The position numbers were made by a program, and so were the translations under genes. DNA of 64,000 bases from TIUS-1 sp964019505 (GTDB lineage: Bacteria; Bacillota_I; Bacilli_A; Mycoplasmatales; Mycoplasmataceae). Under the pieces are notes generated by a model. That model did no database searches. It was given only the letters and a program-made list of their open reading frames with translations, and was not told the DNA's origin. Positions 1-8,932 of this stretch are shown here, one piece after another (positions within the stretch are counted from its first letter, which is position 1; each line of letters opens with the position of its first letter). The stretch covers positions 434,001-498,000 of the forward strand of contig NZ_OZ026449.1 in the NCBI RefSeq assembly GCF_964019505.1. Reading direction: 5' to 3'.

Positions 1-166
1 TATTGGATTCTTTATTACAAGAAGTATTTTTAAAAAACAATTAAAAGACAACCCACCAATTAACGAACAACAAATTAGAGCAATGTACCAAAGTATGGGT
101 AGAAAACCATCTGAAACTGATATCAAAAGAACAATGAGTGCCTTTAAAAGAAACGCAGGTAAATAA
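1..166 (+). CDS. YneF/UPF0154-type small membrane protein, 3' end only
   Basis: The window opens inside this gene; the frame starts at base 2 and ends with TAA at 164-166. The visible 54 residues contain YFITRSIFKKQLKDNPP, then NEQQIRAMYQSMGRKPSE and a basic C-terminus, which is the pattern of the YneF (UPF0154) family: one N-terminal membrane helix followed by a short cytoplasmic amphipathic domain. The helix and start codon lie outside the window. The function of the family is unknown. A strong hairpin follows the stop codon immediately, so this is the last gene of its transcript. Family call is fairly secure; nothing can be said about function. Confidence 0.75.
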   Translation, partial: IGFFITRSIFKKQLKDNPPINEQQIRAMYQSMGRKPSETDIKRTMSAFKRNAGK

Positions 167-168
167 AA

Positions 169-197
169 AAAATCACATAACTATGTGATTTTTTTTA
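169..197. terminator. Bidirectional hairpin terminator between yneF-like gene and plsY
   Basis: An 8-bp perfect stem ATCACATA / TATGTGAT (172-179 with 182-189) is flanked by A-runs on the left and T-runs on the right, so it can end transcripts on both strands. The two flanking genes converge here; the plsY stop codon lies at 195-197. Confidence 0.85.
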
Positions 198-974
198 TTC
201 TGATTTAATTTCGTTTTTAGTTAAATCTTTATCTCTTCATTTTAAGAACTTTGGTTCAGTTCCGTTTAATAAACGTTTAATGTTTTCGATGTGTTTAACA
301 ATAACAATAATTCCTGTTATACAAAATATTGCATTATTAATTATAAAACTATCTAAAACATCTGACCCTAAATTAATTTTTATACCATTAAAGATATTAA
401 ATAGCATAGGGTTAGCTGAACTTTCATAAGCCAACGTTGAATCAAAGTTATAAGCTAGTGAAGAATCCAACATGCTTAGAGTGGGGATTCAAGTTAGGAT
501 ACCAAAAATAATAATTGAAACTATACCACATAAGCTAATTCTATTAACTATTAATAAAACTATTCATCATATGGCCATAAATAAGAAAGAAAACATTCAA
601 TTGTAAACAAATAATAATGCACTTATTGAGCTAACCCCTTTACCACCTTTGAACTTATTAAAGATAGGGTAAATGTGTCCAATAAAACAAAATGCAGCAG
701 GGATAAATATTAATGTGTCCTTAAAAAGATCACTTGGAATTGCGCAAATTCCAACAGCTATTAATGCTGTTATAATTATCTTAAGGTAGTCTAATGCAAA
801 TACTGCAAACCCTCAACCTTTACCGATTACTCTAGATGCATTGGTAGCACCTAAATTCCCAGATCCAATTTCACTTAAATCTTTTCTAGCAATTATGTGA
901 ACTAGTAATTTACCAAATAAAATACTACCTAATAAATACCCAATTATCGATGCTATTATTGTTCCTAAAATCAT
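195..974 (-). CDS. plsY: Glycerol-3-phosphate acyltransferase PlsY
   Basis: A 259-residue polytopic membrane protein that should transfer acyl groups from acyl-phosphate to glycerol-3-phosphate, the first step of phospholipid synthesis. Seen: N-terminal helix with GYLLGSILFGKLL, the conserved loop DLSEIGSGNLGATNASRV near residues 31-48, and the second loop KFKGGKGVSS about residues 105-114, both PlsY signatures. The reading frame holds several TGA-encoded tryptophans. Start ATG at 972-974 is preceded by a GAGGT ribosome site. It is longer than the usual ~200 residues because of an extended hydrophobic C-terminal part and a hydrophilic tail. It is transcribed divergently from the next gene across a 77-bp AT-rich gap with TATAAT-like boxes on both strands. 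Confidence 0.93.
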
Positions 975-1051
975 TTTTACCTCATATATAAGTATTATAT
1001 ATAATCAAATAGGTATAATATTAAAAAATATATATCTTGTAGGAGTGAACT

Positions 1052-1360
1052 ATGTACAACGAAATAACTAATATGTCTGATGAACAAGCTAGAAAAGAAA
1101 TTGAAATTATAGATAGTAACTTAGACATTTTAACCAAAGAAGAACTTAGATTAGAAGGTAAAAAAAGAAAGGGACTAAGGTGATGATTTTTATTACCAAT
1201 TTTTGGTTTTATAGTTTATATACACTTAGTTAATAAACGTGGAGAAAACCCCGAATTTAGAGAACCTTTAAATAAGATAAAAACAGATATAATGACTCAT
1301 GAATTTAAAAAATTGATGTTGAAAAAGAAATTAGGAGAACTAGATAATGTCAAAAATTAA
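1052..1360 (+). CDS. Small single-span membrane protein, unknown function
   Basis: A 102-residue protein with an acidic, helical N-terminal 35 residues, a basic stretch GKKRKG, one membrane helix (about residues 43-62, with WWFLLPIFGFIVYIHLV) and a charged Lys-rich C-terminal tail. Start chosen at 1052 because AGGAG stands 11 bases upstream; a TATAAT box at 1014-1019 could be its promoter. The last 14 bases overlap ribF, so the two are translationally coupled. I do not recognise the family. Confidence 0.75.
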
Positions 1361-2231
1361 TGTAATACATTTTAGCCCGTTAACAAAAATAATGTTATGA
1401 CGTGAAAATTCAATTGCTGCAGTAGGGGATTGATTTAATTGATCTGATCAAGAGGATTCATTAGTAAAACAATTAATAAAAACCGCAAGAAAAGAAAAGA
1501 AAAAATCAGTAATTTTTGTTCCAATCACAGATGAAAATATGCACGGTTTTTTAGTTGAAAAAAACCTAACTGAAAAAGCTGGATATTATAAAGTTGATGA
1601 AATATTTTTCTATTACCTACACCAAACAATGAGATTAGAAGATGATATGATCGTTGCAAATCTTAACCAATTCTTAAAAATCGATCACTTTCTATTATCA
1701 AAAAATTTTCAACTAGATCATGTATTTAATGAAAAATGATTAGAAGAACACCAAAACGAAAGACACACATTTGTTCCAACGGTTAGTGGTGACAAATACA
1801 TTGCAAAAGTAATAAACTCTTTAAATACATGTAACTTTAAGCTTTTCAAAAAATTAACATTTGTTGATTTTATGTTAGAAGGTCGTGTTGCAGAAGGAAC
1901 AAAGAAAGCAAGAACTCTTGGGTATCCAACAGCTAACTTAAAATACGATACAAAGTTACCATTGAAATACGGAGTATACGGTGTTGAGGTCTATATCCCA
2001 CATACTGACAAAACATACAATGGATACGCATTTTACATTTCACTAAACAATGATGAATTTTTTGTATTTGAAACAAATATTGAAAAATTCAATACAGAGA
2101 TTTATGGTTGAAAACTAGTAGTAACACCAAAAATATTTGTTAGAGAAAATGTTCCGTACACAACTGATCAAAACATGATTAAACTTATACAAGAAGATAT
2201 CAACAAAATTAAAAGTTATTCAAAAGGATAA
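1347..2231 (+). CDS. ribF: RibF-family riboflavin kinase with a degenerate FAD synthetase half
   Basis: A 294-residue RibF homologue. The C-terminal flavokinase domain is well kept: GRVAEGTKKARTLGYPTANL at about residues 179-198, then GVYGVEV and a terminal IYG motif, consistent with phosphorylating riboflavin to FMN. The N-terminal nucleotidyltransferase half, normally carrying GxFDGxHxGH, reads AAVGDWFNWSDQEDSLVK and has no HxGH; the usual SSTxIR motif is also absent (VSGDKYI). FAD synthesis by this protein is therefore doubtful. The start overlaps the previous gene by 14 bases with a GGAG site at 1334. nfo follows after six bases. In Bacillus ribF ends the infB-rbfA-truB cluster; here it has moved away. 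Confidence 0.88.
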
Positions 2232-2237
2232 ATATAT

Positions 2238-3131
2238 ATGTCAAAGCTATACTTAGGTTCTCACGTATCAATGAACAAACAAAACGGTTATTTATTAGGC
2301 AGCGTGAAAGAATCGATTTCTTATAAGTCAAATACTTTTATGATTTTTACTGGTCCACCTCAAAACGCATTTAAAGCCAATTCAGAACAAATAAACATAC
2401 CTGAATTCAAAAAAATGCTTGAAGAGCATGAATTTGATATAGATAAATTAATTGTTCATGCAGGATATTTAATTAACATGGCAAACACAGTTAAACAATC
2501 AACGTTTGACTATTCAATTGAACTAATGGTTAAAGAAATTGAAGCGGCAGATAAAATAGGGATTACAAATATTGTTTTACATCCTGGTGCTTCAGTTGGA
2601 GCTAAAAAAGAAGATGCACTTATACAACTTGTAAAAGGACTTGACATTGTTATTGAAAGAACTAAAACTTCAAAAGTTAAAATTTCACTCGAAACAATGA
2701 GTGGTAAAGGAACTGAAATTTGTACTACATTTGAAGATTTCAAATTTATATTTGATAACTTAAAAGACAGTAGTAGAGTTGGGGTTTGTTTTGACACTTG
2801 TCATATGAATGATGCTGGATATGATTTAGTAAATGATTACGAATCAATTATCACTAGCTTTGACACACTAGTAGGTTTAGACAAATTATGATGTATTCAT
2901 TTGAATGATTCAAAAAACCCATTAAACGCAAGGAAAGATAGACACCAAAACATTGGGTATGGTTATATCGGATTTGAAACACTCCATAAAATTACACACG
3001 ACAAGCGTTTTTTAAATATTCCAATAATTTTAGAAACACCTTGAGTCAATGATAAAAAAACTGCACCATATAAAGAAGAAATCGAAATGCTTTATAGTGG
3101 TAAGTTTACGAAAGTATTTAGTATAATATAG
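2238..3131 (+). CDS. nfo: Endonuclease IV (AP endonuclease)
   Basis: A 297-residue TIM-barrel zinc enzyme that cleaves DNA at abasic sites in base excision repair. All metal-binding motifs are visible: GSHVSM at the N-terminus, VLHPGAS about residue 113-119, LETMSGKG about 151-158, GVCFDTCHMNDAGYD about 181-195, HLNDS about 219, and GFETL plus ILETPW near the end. Length matches the family. Two TGA codons are read as Trp in conserved positions. It sits six bases after ribF and 18 bases before the lipoprotein gene, probably in one transcript. Confidence 0.97.
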
Positions 3132-3149
3132 TAGACAAACGGAGAGTAC

Positions 3150-4157
3150 ATGAAAAAACTTTTATCTATACTTGCAATTTCAACAATTGTAATTGTTCCA
3201 TCTATAACTTTGGTTTCTTGTTTCAACGAGACAAACCCAAAGTATTTTAGATTTAATTCTGAAGATCCAATTGCTTCAATAATGAACGCAACACGTAGAG
3301 AAAAGTTCGTAATTTATAGGGGTGATTTTGTTTCTAAAGATAACGAAGGAGCAGGAAAAACAAAAGTTGAATTATCAGCAGTTGAAGAAGCAATTTACTT
3401 TCAAATTTCTAACTCTTTTACGCCTAGAGAAGATGCAGTTGCAGCATTCAATTTTCTAACTACTGACGGAAAACATGGGTACAAACTTTCAAATGGACTT
3501 GATGGTGATATTAATCTTGTCGAAGATGAGAATGGTTTTTTTGTATTGGACGAAATTAATACAATAAATATTGAAATAAAAGATGGAAAATCATTTTATG
3601 GTTTGAACAAAGATGTAAAGAAAGAAACTTATTTCACAGACGGTCTGACCAATGATAAAAAACTTGTTTCACCAATAAATATTCCAGTTTATTTAGCAAT
3701 GAATTGAAAAGCCATTGATACGATGACTGATCCAGAAGAAATAAAAATGTGAACAAGCAATATTTCAAGTCAAATTTATGAATTAATAATATCTCAATCA
3801 ATATACAATATTAAAAATCATGAACCAAAAGTCTGAAGAGAAAAATTTGAAACTTTAAACTCGTCAGAGGTTTTATTTAAAGGTGAGAAACCTGAAGAAG
3901 AAACCGTTAAATACTTCCAAAAAGAAAATGTTGACAGCATTACTTCGTTCTTAACAATGCAAAAGAGCATAGATGAAAAAAATGATATTGTTGAAGCAAT
4001 AATGGATGCAATGTGAACAAATGAAAGCGGTGGAAGTTGAAATGTTTACGTTGATGTAAAAACCAACTTATTCAATATTGAAGTAGTAGATAAAACTTCT
4101 GTAACTGAAGACAAGATTGAAAAGGGATTTGTTTCAGATATAAGAATTATTCTTTAA
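3150..4157 (+). CDS. Predicted lipoprotein, unknown function
   Basis: A 335-residue protein with a signal peptide of type II: basic MKK, a hydrophobic core, and lipobox LVSC with the lipidated cysteine at residue 24. The rest is hydrophilic with no membrane helix, so it is probably anchored on the outer face of the cell membrane. Two tryptophan-rich stretches are TGA-encoded. GGAG lies 7 bases before the ATG. I see no recognisable domain. Its place between nfo and nusB gives no functional clue; it is likely co-transcribed with ribF-nfo. Confidence 0.88.
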
Positions 4158-4181
4158 AAAATTAATAGGAGATCGATAGTT

Positions 4182-4565
4182 ATGAAAACTAGAAAAGTAG
4201 AAAGAGAAAGTTTTATACAAATAATTTATCGATTTTTTTTATTGTCAAAAACAAGTAGTGAATCAATACAAGAAGTATTAGACGGTTTCCAAGTTGAATT
4301 AGACGAAACTGAATCTAAGAACTTAATTTATTTACTCGAAAATATTCAAGCTTATGCGGAAAAAATTGAACCACTATTGGGTGATAAATGAACTTGAGAG
4401 AGAATTTCACCATTGCATAAAGCAATACTAATTTGTGGTGCGCATGAAATTCTAGAAATTAAAAATGTTAAAGCAATTGTAATTGATGCTTCATTAGACA
4501 TTTCTAGAAAATATGCACCTTCAATCGATCCCAAGTTTTTGAATCCAATTTTAGATTCATTTTAA
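4182..4565 (+). CDS. nusB: Transcription antitermination factor NusB
   Basis: A 127-residue all-helical protein matching the NusB fold and length: N-terminal RKVERESFIQIIYRFF, a central acidic helix, and the conserved C-terminal half WTWERISPLHKAILICGAHE (about residues 71-90) followed by AIVIDASLDISRKYA. NusB binds rRNA boxA with NusE (S10) and acts in rRNA antitermination. In Firmicutes nusB lies next to xseA-xseB, as here, which supports the call. Start ATG 4182 has AGGAG 10 bases upstream. No terminator hairpin is visible between nusB and the promoter-like element before xseA. Confidence 0.92.
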
Positions 4566-4567
4566 AT

Positions 4568-4594
4568 TTTTGTGACGTTAATAATATAGAGGTA
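4568..4594 (+). promoter_or_regulatory. GTGACGTT element, copy 1 (upstream of xseA)
   Basis: TTTTGTGACGTT at 4568-4579, then nine bases, then the ribosome site GAGGT at 4589-4593; the xseA ATG is 28 bases downstream of the first G. The same 12-mer with the identical nine-base gap to GAGG occurs on the minus strand before the comEC unit and before the C39 exporter. The position suggests a promoter core or an operator at the transcription start. It does not look like the TTGACA/TATAAT promoters of other genes here. Confidence 0.7.
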
Positions 4595-4599
4595 CTTAG

Positions 4600-5676
4600 A
4601 TGTTAGAACAAAATGTGATTACAGTTTCAGAACTTGGCTTAAATTTAAAAAGCTTTGTTGAAGAATCTTATTTATTTAAAGGATTAAAAATAAAAGGTGA
4701 GATTTCAAACCTAACTATTAAAAATAATTCTCATATCTATTTTTCATTAAAAGATTCAAAAGCAAAAATTGATTGTGCTATTTGAAAATCAAATGTAACA
4801 AAATATGTATTAGACGTTTTAAAGGACGGGACAGAGATTGTTGCAAATGGTAGTTTGAGTTATTATCCGCCATTTAATAAATTAACTTTATCAGTTAACA
4901 ATATTATTAAAGAGGGCGAAGGTACCCTAAATAAACTTTATGACGAAAGATCAGCTAGTTATGAAAAAAAAGGTTATTTTGATGACAAAATAAAAAAACA
5001 AATCCCAAAAACACCAAATTCAATTGGAGTTATAACTTCAGATACTGGAGCTGCCGTTGAAGATATTGTTTCAACAATTAAAAAAAGATTCCCAATTGCA
5101 AATATATATTTATTCCCAGCTTTGGTCCAAGGTGAAGAAGCAAAGTTTGATATTGCAAAGCAAATAAATGAAGCAAATAAATCTAATTTAAACATTGACG
5201 TTTTACTAGTTGGTCGTGGTGGCGGAAGTTATGAAGACTTGTGAGCGTTCAATGAAGAAGTGGTAATTGAAGCAATATATAATTCTAAGATTCCAATCAT
5301 TTCTTGTATTGGCCATGAAACAGACACAACTTTATCTGATTCAGTATCTGATTTAAGAGTGTCAACTCCAACGATGGCTGCAGTTGCATCTTCAATTGAT
5401 TTAGATAGTTTTATTGAAAATATTAATTATCTAAAAGATCAAGCCGAAGATTCGCTAATCAATAAGTTAAGCAATGTTAAACAACAATTCAGTGCAATGT
5501 GTCGTGAAGTAGAATTGTTGAGCCCGTATGGGCCTTTAAATAAGGGATTTTCACTTATTTTTGACACAGCAGATAATAAAACTATTAAAAATATAAAAGA
5601 TTTAAAACAAGTTAAAGAAATTAAAATTAAAATGGCCGATGGTGAAGTGACATTAAAAATTGAAGAGGTAAAATAA
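4600..5676 (+). CDS. xseA: Exodeoxyribonuclease VII large subunit
   Basis: A 358-residue XseA: N-terminal OB-fold (VSELGLNLKSFVEESYLFKGLKIKGEIS would be split here as VSELGLNLKSF then LKIKGEISNL), followed by the catalytic domain with IGVITSDTGAAVEDI about residues 144-158, LLVGRGGGSYEDLWAF about 203-218 and ISCIGHETDTTLSD about 229-242. With XseB it degrades single-stranded DNA. Family members are usually 400-450 residues; the long C-terminal coiled-coil region is cut down here. The stop is one base from the xseB start. The gene heads a four-gene unit behind the GTGACGTT element. Confidence 0.95.
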
Positions 5677-5677
5677 G

Positions 5678-5887
5678 ATGAACGAAATTAATTTAAAAAT
5701 CGAAAAGATTAAAGAACTAATTCAATTAATTGATAATCCAAAAATTGAATTAAATGATTCAATAAAACATTACGAAGACGTCAAAAAATTGATCAATGAA
5801 GTAACTACGGATTTGAAAATAATTGAAGGTGAAGTTAAAAAAATTGTAAACGGTGAAAAAATTGAATTTTACAAAAGCAACAAATAG
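5678..5887 (+). CDS. xseB: Exodeoxyribonuclease VII small subunit
   Basis: A 69-residue helical, charged protein directly after xseA (one-base gap), the expected position and size for XseB. The segment IELNDSIKHYEDVKKLI (about residues 27-43) matches the family pattern LEeSlklYEeGvkLi. It forms the coiled-coil arms that support XseA. The last 35 bases overlap the predicted GTG start of dinB. Confidence 0.88.
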   Translation: MNEINLKIEKIKELIQLIDNPKIELNDSIKHYEDVKKLINEVTTDLKIIEGEVKKIVNGEKIEFYKSNK

Positions 5888-7130
5888 TGATCGAGTAATT
5901 TTTTTAATTGACTTCGATGCTTTTTTTGCCAGTTGTCACATTATTGAAAACCCTTCATATAAAAATCAAAAAATTGCAGTTGCATACAGTGAAAAGTTTT
6001 CAATAATAACTGCCGCTAGTTATGCTGCAAGAGAGTTTGGTGTAAAAGCAGGGATGACTGCTTTCAATGCATTGAAATCTTGTCCTGATTTAGTTTTGGT
6101 GAAACCAAATTTTAGTCTATATTCAAAAGTTTCAAAGATGGTGTTTGAATTTTTCCACGATACATATTCAAAGAAAATTGAATTGGCTTCAATTGATGAA
6201 TGTTATTTGGATGTAACAACTGAATATAAAAAATATGGATCAGTTGAAAAAATGGCACAACATATCTTAGATAGCGTTAGTGAAAAATTTAATATTACAT
6301 GTTCGATAGGGATAAGTACTAACAAGTTTTTAGCGAAAGTTTCTTCTGAAAGAAATAAACCAAATGGCTTTTATAGAATATTACCTTCAGAAATCAAGAA
6401 GAAACTTTGACCACTTGATGTTTTAAAAATGTTTGGTGTCGGACAAAAGACAAAAATAATATTAGATAAACTGGGAATCAAAACGATAGGGGACTTGGCA
6501 AACTCAAATAAGAACACGGTAATTGAAGCACTAAATAAAAGTGGTTTGATATTGTGGAATCGCTCCAATGGTATTGACCCAAGTGAATTGAATGCTGACT
6601 TTGCAGATTTAAAAAGCTTTGGTGCTGAAGTTACATTTTATACACCGACACAAAATATTGGTGAATTAGAACAATATCTATATGACATGGCTTTTACAGT
6701 TAAAAATAAATTAGAAAGCCGAAACTTAAGTTGTAAGACAATTGCTGTACTTATAAAGTATCAAGATGAAAAACTTTCTAAGAAAAAAACCTCAATGCAA
6801 CAAACTGTTGAAATGCCAATTTCAACGTTAGAACAAATTTTTGCTATTGCAAAGAACAATTTTTATAGCTTGTGAAATGGTGCTGAAATTAGGTTAGTTG
6901 GTGTGCGTGCAACAAACACATCAAAAGAATATAATGTAAAAGAACAACAAACATTTTTACAACCAAAGAAAAACAACAGCAATATTGAAACAATTGTAGA
7001 CAACATAAACAATCAAATAAATATTGAAAAGTTATTGACTGGTACTAACTTACAAATAAAAATTGATGAGGAAAAAAGGACTTCAAAATTTCAAAAAGGG
7101 GAGTTTGATAGTGATAAAAGGAGATCTTAA
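5853..7130 (+). CDS. dinB: Y-family translesion DNA polymerase (Pol IV type)
   Basis: A 425-residue Y-family polymerase. Catalytic motifs are present: FLIDFDAFFASCH at the start and SIDECYLDVT about residues 112-121, then a helix-hairpin-helix region (MFGVGQKTKIIL, about 193-204) and the little-finger domain with FGAEVTF. It copies damaged DNA. The GTG start at 5853 is the first usable codon upstream of the conserved core and overlaps xseB; the frame cannot begin much later without cutting the active site. The C-terminal ~90 residues are Asn/Lys-rich and probably carry a clamp-binding tail. The stop overlaps the next ATG (TAATG). Confidence 0.92.
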
Positions 7131-7741
7131 TGAATATAAATATTGATGAAATTATTACAGAGCTTAACTCTTTACATAATCAATTAAATAAACTACTTTT
7201 TGATTCTAAATTAAAGCCAGTAAAGATCGGTATCGAAACATCTAAATTTAGGAGGGTGCAAGCTTGGGCATACTTTGACAGTAACTCAGGTTGACAAGAT
7301 GGACTATCACAAATAACTTTTTTGACATCAAGATGAAACGGGGATTATATTAAAATAATTTCTACACTTGTCCATGAAATGTCACATCAGTATAACTTTG
7401 AAAACAATATAAAAGACACTGAACCATCAAATGGACGACACAACAAAAACTTTAAATCAACTGCTTCAACATTTGGTTTGTTAAACGTTGAGAGTTCAAA
7501 TGGAGTTCAAGGTCTTAATATAACAAATGCATCTGATGAGTTAATTGTTATAATAGAAAATAAACTTGATTTTAATAAAGAGGCATTGAAGGTAGTGCAT
7601 GTTGATTCAGTGAGTATTCAAAAAAATAAACAAAAAAACTACAAATACCAATGTAATTGTGTAAATACAATCTATTTAAGAAAGAAAGTTAATATCAGTT
7701 GCAACGATTGCAATACTCCGTTTGTTTTGAAAAGTGTATAG
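7130..7741 (+). CDS. SprT-like zinc metallopeptidase
   Basis: A 203-residue protein with the metallopeptidase motif HEMSH at residues 82-86 within LVHEMSHQYNFE, an upstream WAYFDSNSGWQDGLSQITF segment typical of the SprT/Spartan fold, and a C-terminal four-cysteine zinc ribbon (QCNC about residue 180 and CNDC about 194). Eukaryotic Spartan digests DNA-protein crosslinks; bacterial SprT roles are poorly known. The start overlaps dinB by one base and AAGGAG precedes it. It ends the xseA-xseB-dinB unit, which suggests a role in handling damaged or incoming DNA. Confidence 0.85.
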
Positions 7742-7763
7742 TTAACTATACACTTTTATTATT
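7728..7763 (+). terminator. Terminator of the xseA-dinB-sprT unit
   Basis: A 28-bp perfect palindrome, AAAAGTGTATAG-TTAA-CTATACACTTTT (7730-7757), overlaps the stop codon and continues into a T-rich stretch. It closes the unit that begins at the GTGACGTT element. Confidence 0.85.
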
Positions 7764-7844
7764 TTTTAGCATATTATTGTTGTGCTAATTTTTTATAAAT
7801 AAGATAAAATATTATTAAATATATACATTATTGTAAGGAGTTAC

Positions 7845-8645
7845 ATGGCTGGATTTTCACCGAGATTTTGCGCAATTCATTTAAAAATTCACATGTGTCC
7901 TGACGCTAGTGTTACAACAAAATTAAAACAGCAAGAAGATTCAATTGGTTACAAGATTCGTAGACTACACGGTAACCAAACTGAAGAAGACAAAGAAGCT
8001 GACCAAGATAAATTAAAGCGTACGACCAAAGAAGGTAGCATAACTGCCCTACTCGCAAAAGCAAAAGCTACAAATGCTAAGCAACGTGAAGATACTGGTA
8101 TCAACGATGACGATATGGAACATGGTCCATTAGTTACTGAAGATAACATTAATGACAGAATGGCAAAACTAAGAAATAAAGCCTTGGGTATTGTAGAACC
8201 AAAAGCAAAAACCATTTCTGAACCCGATATTTCTGGTGATGAAGTTGTTACAAAAGCTGTTAAAAAAACACCAAAATCGTCATTGAGTGATTCAATTGAA
8301 AAAGCAAGGTCATCTCAGCACGAAGAAAAATACGGACATATCGAAAAAACATCTCAGGTTGATGACACTGAAGACGAATACGATGATGATCTAGATAACG
8401 AAATGCCAACATACACTGAAACAGAAGTTTCACACATGATAACTAGCGCAGTTGAATTAGCTTTGTCAAAATTCATTAAGTCTAATGCCAAGAAGTCTTC
8501 GCCTGCTAAAAAACCGGTATCGAAGAAAACCGCTATTATTAAACCACCAGTTAAAAAACCGGTGGCTAAAAAAGTTGTGGCTAAACCAGCTGCAAAATCA
8601 CCTGCTAAAAAAGTTGTGGCTAAAAAACCAATAAAGAAAAAGTAA
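7845..8645 (+). CDS. Histone-H1-like Lys/Ala/Pro-tailed protein, unknown function
   Basis: A 266-residue soluble protein in three zones: an N-terminal part with FCAIHLKIHMCPDAS, an acidic middle (DDTEDEYDDDLDNE about residues 171-184), and a strongly basic C-terminal ~50 residues built from KKP, AKK and VVAK repeats, like the tail of histone H1 or the Hc1/Alp-type basic bacterial proteins. The DNA shows a direct repeat GCTAAAAAAGTTGTGGCTAA at 8565 and 8604. AAGGAG lies six bases before ATG 7845, and TAAAAT at about 7804-7809 may be its -10 box. Nucleoid binding is plausible from composition only. The gene faces the 8654-8932 gene across a shared terminator. Confidence 0.8.
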   Translation: MAGFSPRFCAIHLKIHMCPDASVTTKLKQQEDSIGYKIRRLHGNQTEEDKEADQDKLKRTTKEGSITALLAKAKATNAKQREDTGINDDDMEHGPLVTEDNINDRMAKLRNKALGIVEPKAKTISEPDISGDEVVTKAVKKTPKSSLSDSIEKARSSQHEEKYGHIEKTSQVDDTEDEYDDDLDNEMPTYTETEVSHMITSAVELALSKFIKSNAKKSSPAKKPVSKKTAIIKPPVKKPVAKKVVAKPAAKSPAKKVVAKKPIKKK

Positions 8646-8664
8646 CCCTTGGGTTACTTTTCAT
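8641..8664. terminator. Bidirectional terminator between convergent genes
   Basis: Stem AGTAACCC / GGGTTACT (8641-8648 with 8651-8658) followed by a T-rich run. It overlaps the stop codons of both facing genes. Confidence 0.8.
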
Positions 8665-8932
8665 TTTCTATTATTTCAATTTGTTTTTGATGTGATATCT
8701 GTGTGGCTGTAATAATCAAATTAGACACCTTATCTATAACAAAATACACGTCATTGATGTTTGACTGTATGTATAAAGTTTTTGATGTCTCTCATGAATA
8801 ATTTGATTTTGAAATTATTTCATTAACCTTACCACGTAATTCCAAATCACTTACGTTTAACTTTAAGCGTTCTTTGATTCTGTAATGACTATGTGTTGAT
8901 AAGTTATAGTTGCTCTTTTCGTAAAACGACAT
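8654..8932 (-). CDS. 92-aa conserved-looking small protein, unknown function
   Basis: A soluble 92-residue protein in a frame interrupted only by one TGA (Trp). It has THSHYRIKERLKLNVSDL near residues 13-30 and a C-terminal beta-rich half with VYFVIDKVSNLIITATQI. The layout (His and Arg near the N-terminus, then strands ending in an I-T-A strand) recalls DUF4258/RelE-like small folds, but the likeness is weak. Its ATG overlaps the stop of the upstream membrane protein gene (TAATG), so it is co-translated with it and with holA. It could be a toxin-like or RNA-binding protein; I would not go further. Confidence 0.7.

Noticed and set aside
5190..5205. ATTGACGTTTTAC inside xseA
   Set aside because: Only GACGTT matches; internal to the coding sequence and not near any start codon.
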